Positions 24,401-31,913 of a stretch of 64,000 nucleotides of DNA are shown one piece after another. Position numbers and translations under genes: made by a program. This stretch comes from Pollutibacter sp044353505. GTDB taxonomy: Bacteria; Bacteroidota; Bacteroidia; Chitinophagales; Chitinophagaceae. Under the pieces are notes generated by a model. That model saw only the letters and a list, made by a program, of their open reading frames with translations. It did no database searches and was not told the DNA's origin. The stretch spans positions 1 to 64,000 of the forward strand of contig JBILBU010000005.1 of NCBI GenBank assembly GCA_044353505.1, given 5' to 3'. The stretch's first letter is position 1; each line of letters starts with the position of its first letter.

Positions 24401-25087
24401 CCAGACTGTGCCCCTTGGTCACTTACGGATATACTCGATAAAGAAAAAGACGTTACAGGGATGTTTTTAAGTGGGCATCCACTCGACCATTATCGTTTTG
24501 AGTTGAAGCATTACAATATAACTCCGATCATGGATTATAGCGAATTCAAGGAAGCCATTGAGCTGCAACCAAACCCTGCCCAATCCTTTAAGCTTGGGGG
24601 TCTGGTCACCTCATCTCAGCATAAAATATCCAGAGCGGGGAAAAAATATGGCAGTCTGACCATAGAAGATTTCACAGGAAAGATCGAGCTAACCCTTTTT
24701 GGAGATCAATACGTTCGTTTCTCCAACTACTTTACCCCTGGCACCTGCATTTATGTAAAAGGAACTTTTGAGAAATGGGAAAGCAGGAATGAATGGAATT
24801 TTAGGGTAAACGAGATATGTCTTCTCGAAACAATAAAAAAGGCGTTTACCAAGCAACTTCAAATTACCCTCCAAGCAGGGAGTATTAACCCAGAACAAGT
24901 GAATTTCTTCAGCACACATATGAAAAAGCATCCAGGAAGGGTAAGATTCAAAATTATGCTGATCGATCAAGGCGAAAGACTAAAAATACAGATGACCACG
25001 ACCGAAAAAGGAATTGAAATGAATGACGAAATGGCTGATTATCTGAATAATAATCCACTTTTTGATGTACATGTTGACACGGTCTAA
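21464..25087 (+). CDS. dnaE: DNA polymerase III alpha subunit
   Basis: This 1207-residue protein is the replicative polymerase catalytic subunit. The N-terminal PHP domain opens with FSHLHVHTQYSLLDGAA. The polymerase core has FIGPGRGSAAGSVVAFCIGI (about residues 381-400) and PDIDTDFDDEGR, with catalytic Asp residues near 424. The fingers region includes YQEQVMLLAQKLGDFSKGDAD. A helix-hairpin-helix region follows (IRIGLGGLKGVGEAAVDSI), then a C-terminal OB fold (about 1020-1100). Length is normal for DnaE1. It has no internal 3'-5' exonuclease domain like PolC, so proofreading would come from the PHP domain or a separate subunit. It stands alone, 85 bp before trxA. Confidence 0.96.
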   Translation: MSTFSHLHVHTQYSLLDGAASIGALYKKAVEDKMPGLAISDHGNMFGAFQFVAEAYKHRIDPNDKNSPLKVKPIVGCEFYITENRHRKTFSKEEKDPRHHQILLAKNDIGYRNLVKLTSLGYIEGLYSKYPRIDKELIHKYHEGLIATTCCLGALVPQTIMKKGEADGENEFKWWLNIFQEDYYVELQRHGMEDQEKVNKVLLKFAKKYNVKVIASNDSHYVDQKDFNAHDILLCINTGEKVATPAAREFADDDVSLRNKRFAFPNDQFYFKTTAEMSSIFTDLEEAIDNTNEIVDKVELLDLKRDILLPHFVVPKNFSSQDEYLEHITREGASKRYDVMTAEIEERIAFELFTIRTMGFAGYFLIVSDFIKAGRDIGVFIGPGRGSAAGSVVAFCIGITNIDPIKYKLLFERFLNPDRKSMPDIDTDFDDEGRQKVIDYVVNKYGKNQVAQIITYGTMAAKMSIKDVARTMDLPLVESNILAKMVPERPGTSLKRLLHAPLSGEKSLIEKENLNSEEIENAKKLRDIYAGTDIRSQVLHEAEILEGSVRNTGIHAAGIIIAPQDLTDLLPVCISKDSPMWVTQIEGSVIEEAGVIKMDFLGLKTLNVLKTSLQLIKMNYGIEIDIDKIPLDDEKTFKLYQKGETIATFQFESAGMQKYLRDLKPDKFEDLIAMNALYRPGPLEYIPNFINRKHGREAISYDLEEMEEYLQETYGITVYQEQVMLLAQKLGDFSKGDADVLRKAMGKKQKSVLDKMKGQFITGATKKGFAEDKLQKIWTDWEAFAQYAFNKSHSTCYAFIAYQTAYLKSHYPSEFMAAVLNHAGSIEKITFFMEECKRMGLSVLGPDINESLQSFAVNKKGEIRIGLGGLKGVGEAAVDSIIEERGKNGFYTSIFDLVKRVNQRTVNKKSLESLAMSGTFDCFPEFHRAQYFHQPDGDTSNGLEKIIRFGNIWQNQSGSNQNTLFGDLSMVQEIPPPKIPDCAPWSLTDILDKEKDVTGMFLSGHPLDHYRFELKHYNITPIMDYSEFKEAIELQPNPAQSFKLGGLVTSSQHKISRAGKKYGSLTIEDFTGKIELTLFGDQYVRFSNYFTPGTCIYVKGTFEKWESRNEWNFRVNEICLLETIKKAFTKQLQITLQAGSINPEQVNFFSTHMKKHPGRVRFKIMLIDQGERLKIQMTTTEKGIEMNDEMADYLNNNPLFDVHVDTV

Positions 25088-25102
25088 GACATTTAAACGA
25101 CT

Positions 25103-25135
25103 TTGATGAAATATTAAAAAATGGACCTAATTTTG
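25103..25135 (+). promoter_or_regulatory. Promoter of trxA (Bacteroidota type)
   Basis: TTG (25103-25105) and TAATTTTG (25128-25135) are spaced 22 bp, matching the TTG/TAnnTTTG pattern. The trxA start is 37 bp downstream. Confidence 0.55.
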
Positions 25136-25172
25136 CAATTCAAGTTTATCATCTAACACTCAATCTAAATAC

Positions 25173-25490
25173 ATGGCAAAAGAATTTACAGACGGAAATT
25201 TTCAGGCAGAAGTACTTGATTCGGACAAGCTGACCATGATCGATTTTTGGGCAGAATGGTGCGGACCTTGCCGTGCTATCGGACCAGTAGTTGAAGAACT
25301 ATCCAAAGAATGGGAAGGAAAAGTTAATATCGGCAAGGTTAACGTAGACCACAATCCACAATTATCAACAAATTATGGCATTACCTCTATTCCTGCCATC
25401 ATCTTCATCAAAAATGGCCAGGTCGTTGATAAGCTTGTAGGAGCTCAACCCAAAGCTAGTTTTGTCAAAAAGATTGAATCTCTCCTCTGA
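25173..25490 (+). CDS. trxA: Thioredoxin
   Basis: The 105-residue cytoplasmic protein has the classic active site WAEWCGPC, with redox cysteines 30 and 33. The cis-proline loop is GITSIPAIIFIKNG (about 69-82), and DFWAEWC is preceded by the usual beta strand. It keeps protein disulphides reduced and donates electrons to reductases, including MsrA-type enzymes (msrA lies 6 kb upstream). Length is normal. It has its own promoter and terminator, so it is monocistronic. Confidence 0.95.
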   Translation: MAKEFTDGNFQAEVLDSDKLTMIDFWAEWCGPCRAIGPVVEELSKEWEGKVNIGKVNVDHNPQLSTNYGITSIPAIIFIKNGQVVDKLVGAQPKASFVKKIESLL

Positions 25491-25512
25491 TCAACAATTT
25501 CATTACTTTTGA

Positions 25513-25538
25513 AACCGCCACCACCATGGCGGTTTTTT
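25513..25538 (+). terminator. Terminator of trxA
   Basis: AACCGCCA (25513-25520) pairs with TGGCGGTT (25527-25534) around a 6-nt loop, followed by T-rich sequence. It lies 22 bp after the trxA stop and overlaps the artificial 5' extension of the next frame. Confidence 0.88.
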
Positions 25539-25552
25539 CTTTTATATACCCG

Positions 25553-27064
25553 ATGGACAGTATTCGCAAACAAAGTATTTTTTCGTCGATATTCATCTAT
25601 GCCGGATTCGGTATTGGGGCAATCAATATATTGTATCTATTCCCAACTTATTTCACTCCTGAACAGTTCGGATTAACCAGAATCCTGATGGATATAGCAA
25701 TGATACTTGCAACCATCTGCACAGCAGGAATTATACCAACAGCCTTTAAATTTTATCCTTATTACCAACGCTATCTTGATAAGAACAAAAGTGATTTACT
25801 TACCCTTTCTTTTGTTGTTGCGCTGGTGCTGAGTTTGATGATATTTATAAGCATGCCAGCGATAGAGCCCTGGATTATAAGAAAGTTTGGCGACCGTTCA
25901 CCCATACTCACCCGCTATTTATACTTGATTATTCCGCTGACCTTTACGCTGGTTGGCTTTAATACGCTTGAAGCATTTGCATGGATTGCTGGCAAAACAG
26001 TAATCTCAACATTTTTAAAAGAATTTCTTTTTCGATCAATGATTTCAATGCTAATACTCTGCTGGCTATTGGGATTGATTAAAGATTTCACTCTATTCAT
26101 CGATATTTATGCAATACTATACATCATTCCAATAATTATACTCGCAGTTGCTGTGTATAGAAGTAAAACATTTTCCATTCAGTTCACGCCAAGTAAAGTC
26201 ACCAAAAGAATTGGGGGCGTCATGCTTAAATTTGGAGGTGCCTACTTTTTTAGTATGCTATTGAATATATTGGCAAAAACGAATGATACCCTGATCATCG
26301 CTTCTCAGTCTAGCGGCGGTCTTGCAGATGCAGCAATTTTTGCAGTAGCAACCTACATGATCACATTGATGGATGTTCCACAGAGAAGCCTGATTGCTGC
26401 TGCAACACCACATATAGCGCAGGCTTGGAAAGACCGGAACATGTTGAAGATGGATAGATTGTATAAAAAAACGGCATTAAATTTATTGATCATTGCTTTA
26501 GCCATATTGGGCTTGGTGATGTTAAACAACCAGCTATTCGTTAAAATTCTAGGCCCTCAATATAAACTGCTGCCTATACTCATGTTAATCCTTGGAGTTA
26601 GCAAACTCATTGACCTTGGTACAGGGCTGAATGCACAGATTCTTCAATTGTCTAAGCACTGGAAAATTGATTTGTTTAGCAATATGTTTTTTGTAGCCAG
26701 CTCTATTGTCCTTAATTATTTTCTAACACGTACCTATGGAATAATCGGTACGGCAATAGGCACGATCACTGCAGTGGTGGCATTTAATACGATAAGATTT
26801 ATCTATATAAAAAGTTTATACGGCCTTCAGCCTTTTAACTGGAAAAACGGAACTGCGCTATTGTCAGCCTTTATTCTAACCCTAGGGCTATCTTATTTAA
26901 TGATTTCAAGAAATATTTGGGTAAACTCGATTGTTGTTTCAGGAATATTTTTATCCTGTTTTGGTTTTGTGGTATTGCGATTTAACTTATCCGAAGATAT
27001 TTCAGAATTGTTTGCAATATCAAAAAACAAGATCTTAAAGACTATAAAAAGAAATAATTCTTAA
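25553..27064 (+). CDS. Polysaccharide/lipid-linked oligosaccharide flippase (MOP superfamily)
   Basis: The 503-residue membrane protein has about fourteen hydrophobic helices. It resembles the Wzx/RfbX branch of the MOP superfamily, which flips lipid-linked sugar units across the inner membrane. Typical features are the opening KQSIFSSIFIYAGFGIGAIN and FTPEQFGLTRILMD, and a later GGAYFFSMLLNILAKTNDTLI segment (quoted in part: GGAYFFSMLLNILAKTND). The ATG at 25553 is used because the longer frame begins inside the trxA terminator. No glycosyltransferase genes are adjacent, so the substrate is unknown. The nucleoside transporter gene starts 25 bp downstream. Confidence 0.8.
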   Translation: MDSIRKQSIFSSIFIYAGFGIGAINILYLFPTYFTPEQFGLTRILMDIAMILATICTAGIIPTAFKFYPYYQRYLDKNKSDLLTLSFVVALVLSLMIFISMPAIEPWIIRKFGDRSPILTRYLYLIIPLTFTLVGFNTLEAFAWIAGKTVISTFLKEFLFRSMISMLILCWLLGLIKDFTLFIDIYAILYIIPIIILAVAVYRSKTFSIQFTPSKVTKRIGGVMLKFGGAYFFSMLLNILAKTNDTLIIASQSSGGLADAAIFAVATYMITLMDVPQRSLIAAATPHIAQAWKDRNMLKMDRLYKKTALNLLIIALAILGLVMLNNQLFVKILGPQYKLLPILMLILGVSKLIDLGTGLNAQILQLSKHWKIDLFSNMFFVASSIVLNYFLTRTYGIIGTAIGTITAVVAFNTIRFIYIKSLYGLQPFNWKNGTALLSAFILTLGLSYLMISRNIWVNSIVVSGIFLSCFGFVVLRFNLSEDISELFAISKNKILKTIKRNNS

Positions 27065-27089
27065 AGCCAGCAATACATAAAATTAATGT

Positions 27090-28394
27090 ATGGGATTTCA
27101 ATGGGATCAGATTGGAAGAGGTTTTCTTGGCATGATTTTTCTAATTGGCATTTGCTACTTATTGAGCAACAATAAGAAAGCCATCAATTGGAAGCTGGTC
27201 TTTATGGGCATTGTCGCACAGGTGGCTTTTGCCATTGGCGTATTGTCTCAAGGCCGGTATAACTTCTTTAGAATGTTCATACAATGGATTTCTGATCAAT
27301 TTGTAGCACTCATTAATATTGCCCACAAGGGAATTGAGTTCATGTTTGGTAATCTTGCAGACACAACAGGAAGCTGGGGCTATACATTTGCTATTCAAGC
27401 ACTTCCAAACATCATTTTTTTCGCAGCCCTCTCCTCCCTATTTTACTACCTTGGAATACTGCAAAAAGTGGTCTACTTTTTTGCAGTACTGCTCAGTAAA
27501 CTAAAAATATCTGGTGCAGAGAGCACTTCTACTGCGGCAAATATTTTTCTTGGTCAAACAGAAGCTCCTTTGATGGTGCGCCCGTTTTTAGATAAAATGA
27601 CCAGGAGTGAGGTCTTGTGTATTATGATTGGCGGTATGGCCAATACAGCCGGTAGTGTGCTAGCAGCGTATGTGGGATTTCTCAGTGGTGGCGACCCCGC
27701 ACAGCAGCACTATTTTGCGCTTCACCTCTTAAGCCAATCCATCATGAGTGCACCCGCAGCAATCGTCTGCAGTAAAATACTATTCCCTCAAACAGAACAT
27801 GTAGATAATCATATCGTCATCCCAAAGGAAAAATTCGGAAACAATATGCTTGATGCAATTACGTTGGGAACATCAGATGGACTTAAGCTGGCTGTTAATG
27901 TTGGGGCCATATTGATTGTATTTACAGGCTTGGTGTACATGCTAAATTATTTTATGGGAACAATTGGGTACTACACGGGACTAAACAGAATAATCGCCGA
28001 TTTCAGCAATGGCCGTTATGATACACTCAGTTTTCAGATGTTGCTAGGCTATCTTTTTTCTCCAATAGCCTGGTTCATTGGGATAAAACAAGATGATATG
28101 GTTTCTGTAGGACAGCTGCTCGGTGAGAAAACCATCATCAATGAATTTCAGGCATTCATTAGTTTTAGCAAAATGAAAACTAGTGGGATTATCACAGATA
28201 GCAAGACAATTTTGATTACCACTTATGCCCTGTGCGGATTTGCCAACATCGCTTCCATAGGAATCCAAATCGGCGGCATTAGCCAGATTGCGCCATCACA
28301 GAGAAAGAACCTTACTGAATTGGGGTTTAAAGCCTTAATTGGGGGTACCATTGCCTGCCTCATGTGTGGCTGTATTGCCGGAGCGGTAGGATGA
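27090..28394 (+). CDS. Concentrative nucleoside transporter (CNT/NupC family)
   Basis: The 434-residue inner-membrane protein has the three-part CNT layout. An N-terminal nucleoside-transporter segment (about residues 1-90) comes first. The gate region with FLGQTEAPLMVRPFLDKMT (about 152-170) and GGMANTAGSVLAAYVGFL (about 180-197) follows. A C-terminal part has KTIINEFQAFISF and TYALCGFANIASIGIQIGG. These two core phrases hold the nucleoside-binding residues known from Vibrio CNT (QTEAP, and the later NEF and ALCGFANI). It imports nucleosides with Na+ or H+. A nucleoside phosphorylase is encoded 19 kb away, which could use the imported substrate. Confidence 0.92.
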   Translation: MGFQWDQIGRGFLGMIFLIGICYLLSNNKKAINWKLVFMGIVAQVAFAIGVLSQGRYNFFRMFIQWISDQFVALINIAHKGIEFMFGNLADTTGSWGYTFAIQALPNIIFFAALSSLFYYLGILQKVVYFFAVLLSKLKISGAESTSTAANIFLGQTEAPLMVRPFLDKMTRSEVLCIMIGGMANTAGSVLAAYVGFLSGGDPAQQHYFALHLLSQSIMSAPAAIVCSKILFPQTEHVDNHIVIPKEKFGNNMLDAITLGTSDGLKLAVNVGAILIVFTGLVYMLNYFMGTIGYYTGLNRIIADFSNGRYDTLSFQMLLGYLFSPIAWFIGIKQDDMVSVGQLLGEKTIINEFQAFISFSKMKTSGIITDSKTILITTYALCGFANIASIGIQIGGISQIAPSQRKNLTELGFKALIGGTIACLMCGCIAGAVG

Positions 28395-28514
28395 TCAGCA
28401 GAATTCGCTAACTAAACTTTAATAGAAGGATTGTGTTATTAGACATACTATCCAGTTAATCTTGCCAAGGAGTGTTTTAGAGACAGCCCTTTAGGTAAGA
28501 CGGAGATACCGGTG

Positions 28515-28522
28515 TATTTTTG
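28515..28522 (+). promoter_or_regulatory. Candidate -7 element of mqnE
   Basis: TATTTTTG fits TAnnTTTG and lies 13 bp before the ATG at 28536. Its position inside the longer frame that begins at GTG 28512 argues that translation starts at 28536 or 28539. Confidence 0.4.
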
Positions 28523-28535
28523 CTTAAATAAATTG

Positions 28536-29672
28536 ATGATGCAGGATCGAAACGATATTGGAAAATTGATCAATATACCTGGACTAGACCCCATGTTTAA
28601 GGATATAGTTTCAAAGATAGAAGTTGGAGAAAGAATCAATGCAGCAGAAGGGCTTCTTCTTTTTGAAAAAGCTCCGCTTGCAGTAGTGGGCACGATGGCA
28701 AACTTTATCCGCGAAAGAAAGCATGGCAATAAAACTTACTTCAATAGAAACTTCCATATCGAGCCTACAAATATTTGTGTGTTTTCATGCAAATTTTGCT
28801 CCTACTCAAAATTATACTCAAAAAGAGAAGAAGGCTGGGAATTGAGCATCGATGAGATGGTTGAAAAAGTGAAGAGTTATGATAATAAACCCATCACAGA
28901 AGTGCATATTGTCGGTGGCGTACATCCGAAAATGGACATCTACTTTTTTGAAGAGCTATTAAAAAAGATCAAAGCCCACAGGCCAACACTTCATATCAAA
29001 GGATTTACTGCGGTTGAACTTGACTATATGTTTAGAAAAGCTAAAGTGAGCAGAGAAGACGGAATGAGGCTATTGCATGACGCCGGACTAGATTCTCTGC
29101 CTGGTGGAGGTGCCGAAATTTTTGATACCGACATCAGAAATAAAATAAGTGCAGACAAAGTGGATGCTGAAGGCTGGCTAAACATCCATGCCATTGCCCA
29201 TCAGTTGGGAATGCACAGCAATGCCACCATGCTATACGGTCACATTGAAAACTATACGCACCGAATCGATCACATGGAAAGGCTTCGGCAGATGCAAGAC
29301 AACACAAAGGGCTTTAACACCTTCATCCCACTCAAGTTTAGAAATCATGATAATGAGATGAGTTATGTTCCGGAGACCACTGCCATTGAAGACATGAAAG
29401 TGTATGCAATTTCCAGAATTTACCTAGACAATTTTCCGCATATCAAAGCCTATTGGCCAATGCTGGGCAGGGAGCAGGCTCAACTCAGTCTTTCTTTTGG
29501 TGTAAATGACATAGATGGCACAATAGACGACTCAACAAAGATTTACTCAATGGCTGGAAGTGAGGAACAGAATCCCTCTTTGACCACCGAAGAACTTGTT
29601 AGCTTAATCAAACAGGTAGGCAGGAAACCAGTGGAAAGGGATACATTGTATAATGCAATAGCAGAATTCTAA
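28536..29672 (+). CDS. mqnE: Aminofutalosine synthase MqnE (radical SAM)
   Basis: The 378-residue enzyme catalyses the radical-SAM step that joins carboxyvinyl-oxybenzoate and SAM-derived adenosyl radical to give aminofutalosine in menaquinone synthesis. The cluster motif is CVFSCKFCSYSK (about residues 76-87), preceded by HIEPTNI. VHIVGGVHP (about 120-128), GGGAEIFD (about 190-197) and TFIPLKFRNHDNEM follow, all typical of the MqnE/CofH group. Coenzyme F420 genes are absent, favouring MqnE over CofH. Other mqn genes are not in the window. Start 28539 is equally possible. Confidence 0.9.
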   Translation: MMQDRNDIGKLINIPGLDPMFKDIVSKIEVGERINAAEGLLLFEKAPLAVVGTMANFIRERKHGNKTYFNRNFHIEPTNICVFSCKFCSYSKLYSKREEGWELSIDEMVEKVKSYDNKPITEVHIVGGVHPKMDIYFFEELLKKIKAHRPTLHIKGFTAVELDYMFRKAKVSREDGMRLLHDAGLDSLPGGGAEIFDTDIRNKISADKVDAEGWLNIHAIAHQLGMHSNATMLYGHIENYTHRIDHMERLRQMQDNTKGFNTFIPLKFRNHDNEMSYVPETTAIEDMKVYAISRIYLDNFPHIKAYWPMLGREQAQLSLSFGVNDIDGTIDDSTKIYSMAGSEEQNPSLTTEELVSLIKQVGRKPVERDTLYNAIAEF

Positions 29673-29811
29673 ACATTGCTACAAATGAATGTGCCCGGGT
29701 TTGATTGCTTTTTTATATTTGCTTTTGTGTAGATTTATTGACCTTGCAATAATTCGTTTGATAAAATAAGCATCACTCATCGTATTTTTAAGATTACTCA
29801 AAATAACGTGT

Positions 29812-30258
29812 ATGAAATTCAACTTACTGCTACTCTGTTGTGTGTTTGCAACAGGAATGTCGGCGCAAACTTCTAAAGCTGGTGATGAAATCCTTGGAGT
29901 TTGGATGACTGGTACAGGAAAGGGGAAGGTAGAGATTTTCAAAAAAGGTGATCATTACCACGGTAAAATTGTATGGCTAAAAGAGCCGATTAACCCAAAA
30001 ACAAATATGCCCAAAACGGATTTAAGTCACCCAAATAAAACATTACACTCAAGACCATTGCTGGGACTACAAAATCTTTGGGGCTTTGTATACAAAGGAG
30101 ATAACACTTGGGGAGATGGGCATGTTTATGACCCCAATAATGGGAATGAATACAAATGTGTCATTACGATGAAAGATAAAAATAACATCAACGTAAGAGG
30201 GTTCGTTGGAATAACTATTATTGGAAGAACCGATAGCTGGACAAGATCTAAGCTATAA
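29812..30258 (+). CDS. Secreted DUF2147 protein
   Basis: The 148-residue protein has a signal peptide (MKFNLLLLCCVFATGMSAQ). Its DUF2147 domain shows GVWMTGTGKGKVEIFKKGDHYHGKIVWLKEP, quoted in part as GVWMTGTGKGKVEIF (about residues 29-43) and YHGKIVWLKEP (about 48-58). GDGHVYDPNNGNEYKCVITM follows, then RGFVGITIIGRTDSWTR. The family is a small lipocalin-like or beta-barrel periplasmic domain of unknown role, very common in Bacteroidota. It stands alone, convergent with the FKBP gene, with only 4 bp between the stops. Confidence 0.85.
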   Translation: MKFNLLLLCCVFATGMSAQTSKAGDEILGVWMTGTGKGKVEIFKKGDHYHGKIVWLKEPINPKTNMPKTDLSHPNKTLHSRPLLGLQNLWGFVYKGDNTWGDGHVYDPNNGNEYKCVITMKDKNNINVRGFVGITIIGRTDSWTRSKL

Positions 30259-30262
30259 ATGT

Positions 30263-30748
30263 TTATTGAAAATCAACCAATGTTATTTCAAAAATCAGCA
30301 CACTGTTCGCTGGAATTGGTCCTGATGCACGTGACCCATAGGCAAGCGATGGAGGTAAATACAATATCAATCTTCCGCCTTTTTTTATTAGCGGTACACC
30401 CAACTGCCATCCTGAAATGAGTTGATTTAGGGTAAATCTCGCAGGAGTTGAACTGGTGCCATCAAAAACAGTTTCATTTGTCAATTTCCCTGTATAAAAA
30501 ATTGAAACACTAGAGCAAAGCGTTGGTACATTACCAGTACCTGGTTCCAATATCTTGTAGTAGAAGCCTGCATCACTCTTTACAGCATCAGTGATGGTTT
30601 TAGAAGACAAATAATCTTCAACAGCAGTTATCTCAACTTCAGGAACAATAACATCTGGGGGCATAGACTCGCAAGTTTTATCTTTAGAACAACCAAGAGA
30701 TGAAAGTATCATTGAGAAAATAAATGGAGCAAGGAATGATTTAGTCAT
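30263..30748 (-). CDS. FKBP-type peptidyl-prolyl isomerase lipoprotein
   Basis: From the ATG at 30748 this is 161 residues. The N terminus (MTKSFLAPFIFSMILSSLGC) is a lipoprotein signal; the longer frame would place ten extra residues before it. The FKBP domain (about 60-160) has VSIFYTGKLTNETVFDGTS, WQLGVPLIKKGGRLILYLPPSLAYG (quoted in part: GGRLILYLPPSLAYG) and IPANSVLIFEITLVDF. It would assist folding of exported proteins as a membrane-anchored prolyl isomerase. Similar FKBP lipoproteins are linked to gliding or surface-protein folding in Bacteroidota, but nothing local shows that here. Confidence 0.9.
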   Translation of the reverse strand: MTKSFLAPFIFSMILSSLGCSKDKTCESMPPDVIVPEVEITAVEDYLSSKTITDAVKSDAGFYYKILEPGTGNVPTLCSSVSIFYTGKLTNETVFDGTSSTPARFTLNQLISGWQLGVPLIKKGGRLILYLPPSLAYGSRASGPIPANSVLIFEITLVDFQ

Positions 30749-30801
30749 ATTCGTAGTATATGGTGCAAATATCATTATTTTTTTTGAAGAATGGCAAAGT
30801 T

Positions 30802-31140
30802 CTAAGGCTCATCGATCACCCCTGCGGATTCCCCTCTTTTCTTCAAAGAAATATATTGCTGCTCTAATTTCTCCCACCTGAATTTTCTACTTAACAGTGC
30901 AATGAAAACAGCAATTAAGAGAACAGCTACAACAAGAACTATTGGATTAAACTGTCCAAGTCCAACTGCATCGGCCCTTTTATACCAAAAGCGACCAAGC
31001 AAGAAGTTTACAATAATGGGTGCAGCAAAAAGTATACCCAGAGGTAAGCCTAAGGTTAATTGGTATAAAAAACGCTTTTGCTTGAGTCTGTTCCCCTCCC
31101 AGTAAGCCATAAATTTCAATTCGTCAGGCGTATATAACAT
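30802..31140 (-). CDS. Small two-helix membrane protein, unknown function
   Basis: I do not recognise this 112-residue protein with certainty. It starts with a polar segment (YTPDELKFMAYWEGNRLKQKR), followed by two membrane helices (about residues 28-48 and 68-88) and a charged tail (RKFRWEKLEQQYISLKKRGE). The pattern is common in Bacteroidota membrane proteins of unknown role. It follows the FKBP lipoprotein gene's promoter side by 53 bp on the same strand, and is divergent from the YhhN gene with 40 bp between starts. Confidence 0.65.
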   Translation of the reverse strand: MLYTPDELKFMAYWEGNRLKQKRFLYQLTLGLPLGILFAAPIIVNFLLGRFWYKRADAVGLGQFNPIVLVVAVLLIAVFIALLSRKFRWEKLEQQYISLKKRGESAGVIDEP

Positions 31141-31180
31141 AAATATTCTCTAAATTACGCTAATCCGATCATTTGAAATC

Positions 31181-31852
31181 ATGAAGCCAAGATACTTATT
31201 TCTTCTTTTTTCCATCATTTCCATGTCAGAAGTTGTGCTCTTAATTACAGGCAATGAGCAATGGCGGTTTATCACCAAACCACTCATTATCCCCTCATTG
31301 GCAGGGATATATTTAACGGCCGTTAGTGATAAAAAGGATTTATTTAAAGACGCTGTTTTATTGGGACTTCTTTTTTCATGGATTGGGGATATCCTACTTC
31401 ATATGGATGGACTTTTTGTACCCGGACTAATTTCCTTTTTGATTGCCCATATTTTCTATATTGTCTTTTTATCCAGAACGAAATCAGCAACAGCATCATT
31501 TTTCAAGTTAAGGCCAGTCATGCTCATTGCCGTAATGGCCTACCTCATTGAGCTCATGCATTTGTTATGGCCATTTCTGGGAGGGATGAAGTACCCTGTA
31601 TTATTTTATGGCATAACCATTAGCACCATGCTTTCTGCAGCCCTTTGGCAGTACCAAAAGCTTGAAAATAAAACTGCGACCTTTCTAATCATTGGCGCAT
31701 TGTTCTTTGTAACATCAGATACAATCTTGGCTTTTAATAAGTTCAGACAGCCATTTGAGATGGCTGGGATGTATACAATGGCAACCTATATCTTGGCACA
31801 ACTTTTTATTGTGCAGGGTGCTATTCGATATCGCAATAATCCTGCCATTTAA
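31181..31852 (+). CDS. YhhN-family membrane protein (lysoplasmalogenase-like)
   Basis: The 223-residue protein has about eight membrane helices and the YhhN/TMEM86 signature. SWIGDILLHMDGLFVPGLISF lies at about residues 66-86 (quoted in part: SWIGDILLHMD), FLIAHIFYI at about 86-94, and FFVTSDTILAFNKF at about 175-188. The two conserved Asp residues (in GD and SDT) are the likely catalytic pair. Animal members hydrolyse the vinyl-ether bond of lysoplasmalogens. The substrate in bacteria is uncertain. It is convergent with groEL. Confidence 0.85.
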   Translation: MKPRYLFLLFSIISMSEVVLLITGNEQWRFITKPLIIPSLAGIYLTAVSDKKDLFKDAVLLGLLFSWIGDILLHMDGLFVPGLISFLIAHIFYIVFLSRTKSATASFFKLRPVMLIAVMAYLIELMHLLWPFLGGMKYPVLFYGITISTMLSAALWQYQKLENKTATFLIIGALFFVTSDTILAFNKFRQPFEMAGMYTMATYILAQLFIVQGAIRYRNNPAI

Positions 31853-31862
31853 CTTCTTGTAA

Positions 31863-31892
31863 ATAAAAAAGGCCCTGCACATGCAGGGCCTT
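31863..31892. terminator. Terminator between yhhN-like gene and groEL
   Basis: AAGGCCCTGCA (31869-31879) and TGCAGGGCCTT (31882-31892) form a perfect 11-bp stem. A-run 31863-31870 gives a T-run on the minus strand, so it best terminates groESL, but it can also serve the convergent gene. Confidence 0.9.
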
Positions 31893-31913
31893 CTATTTAA
31901 AACTAGGTTTAGA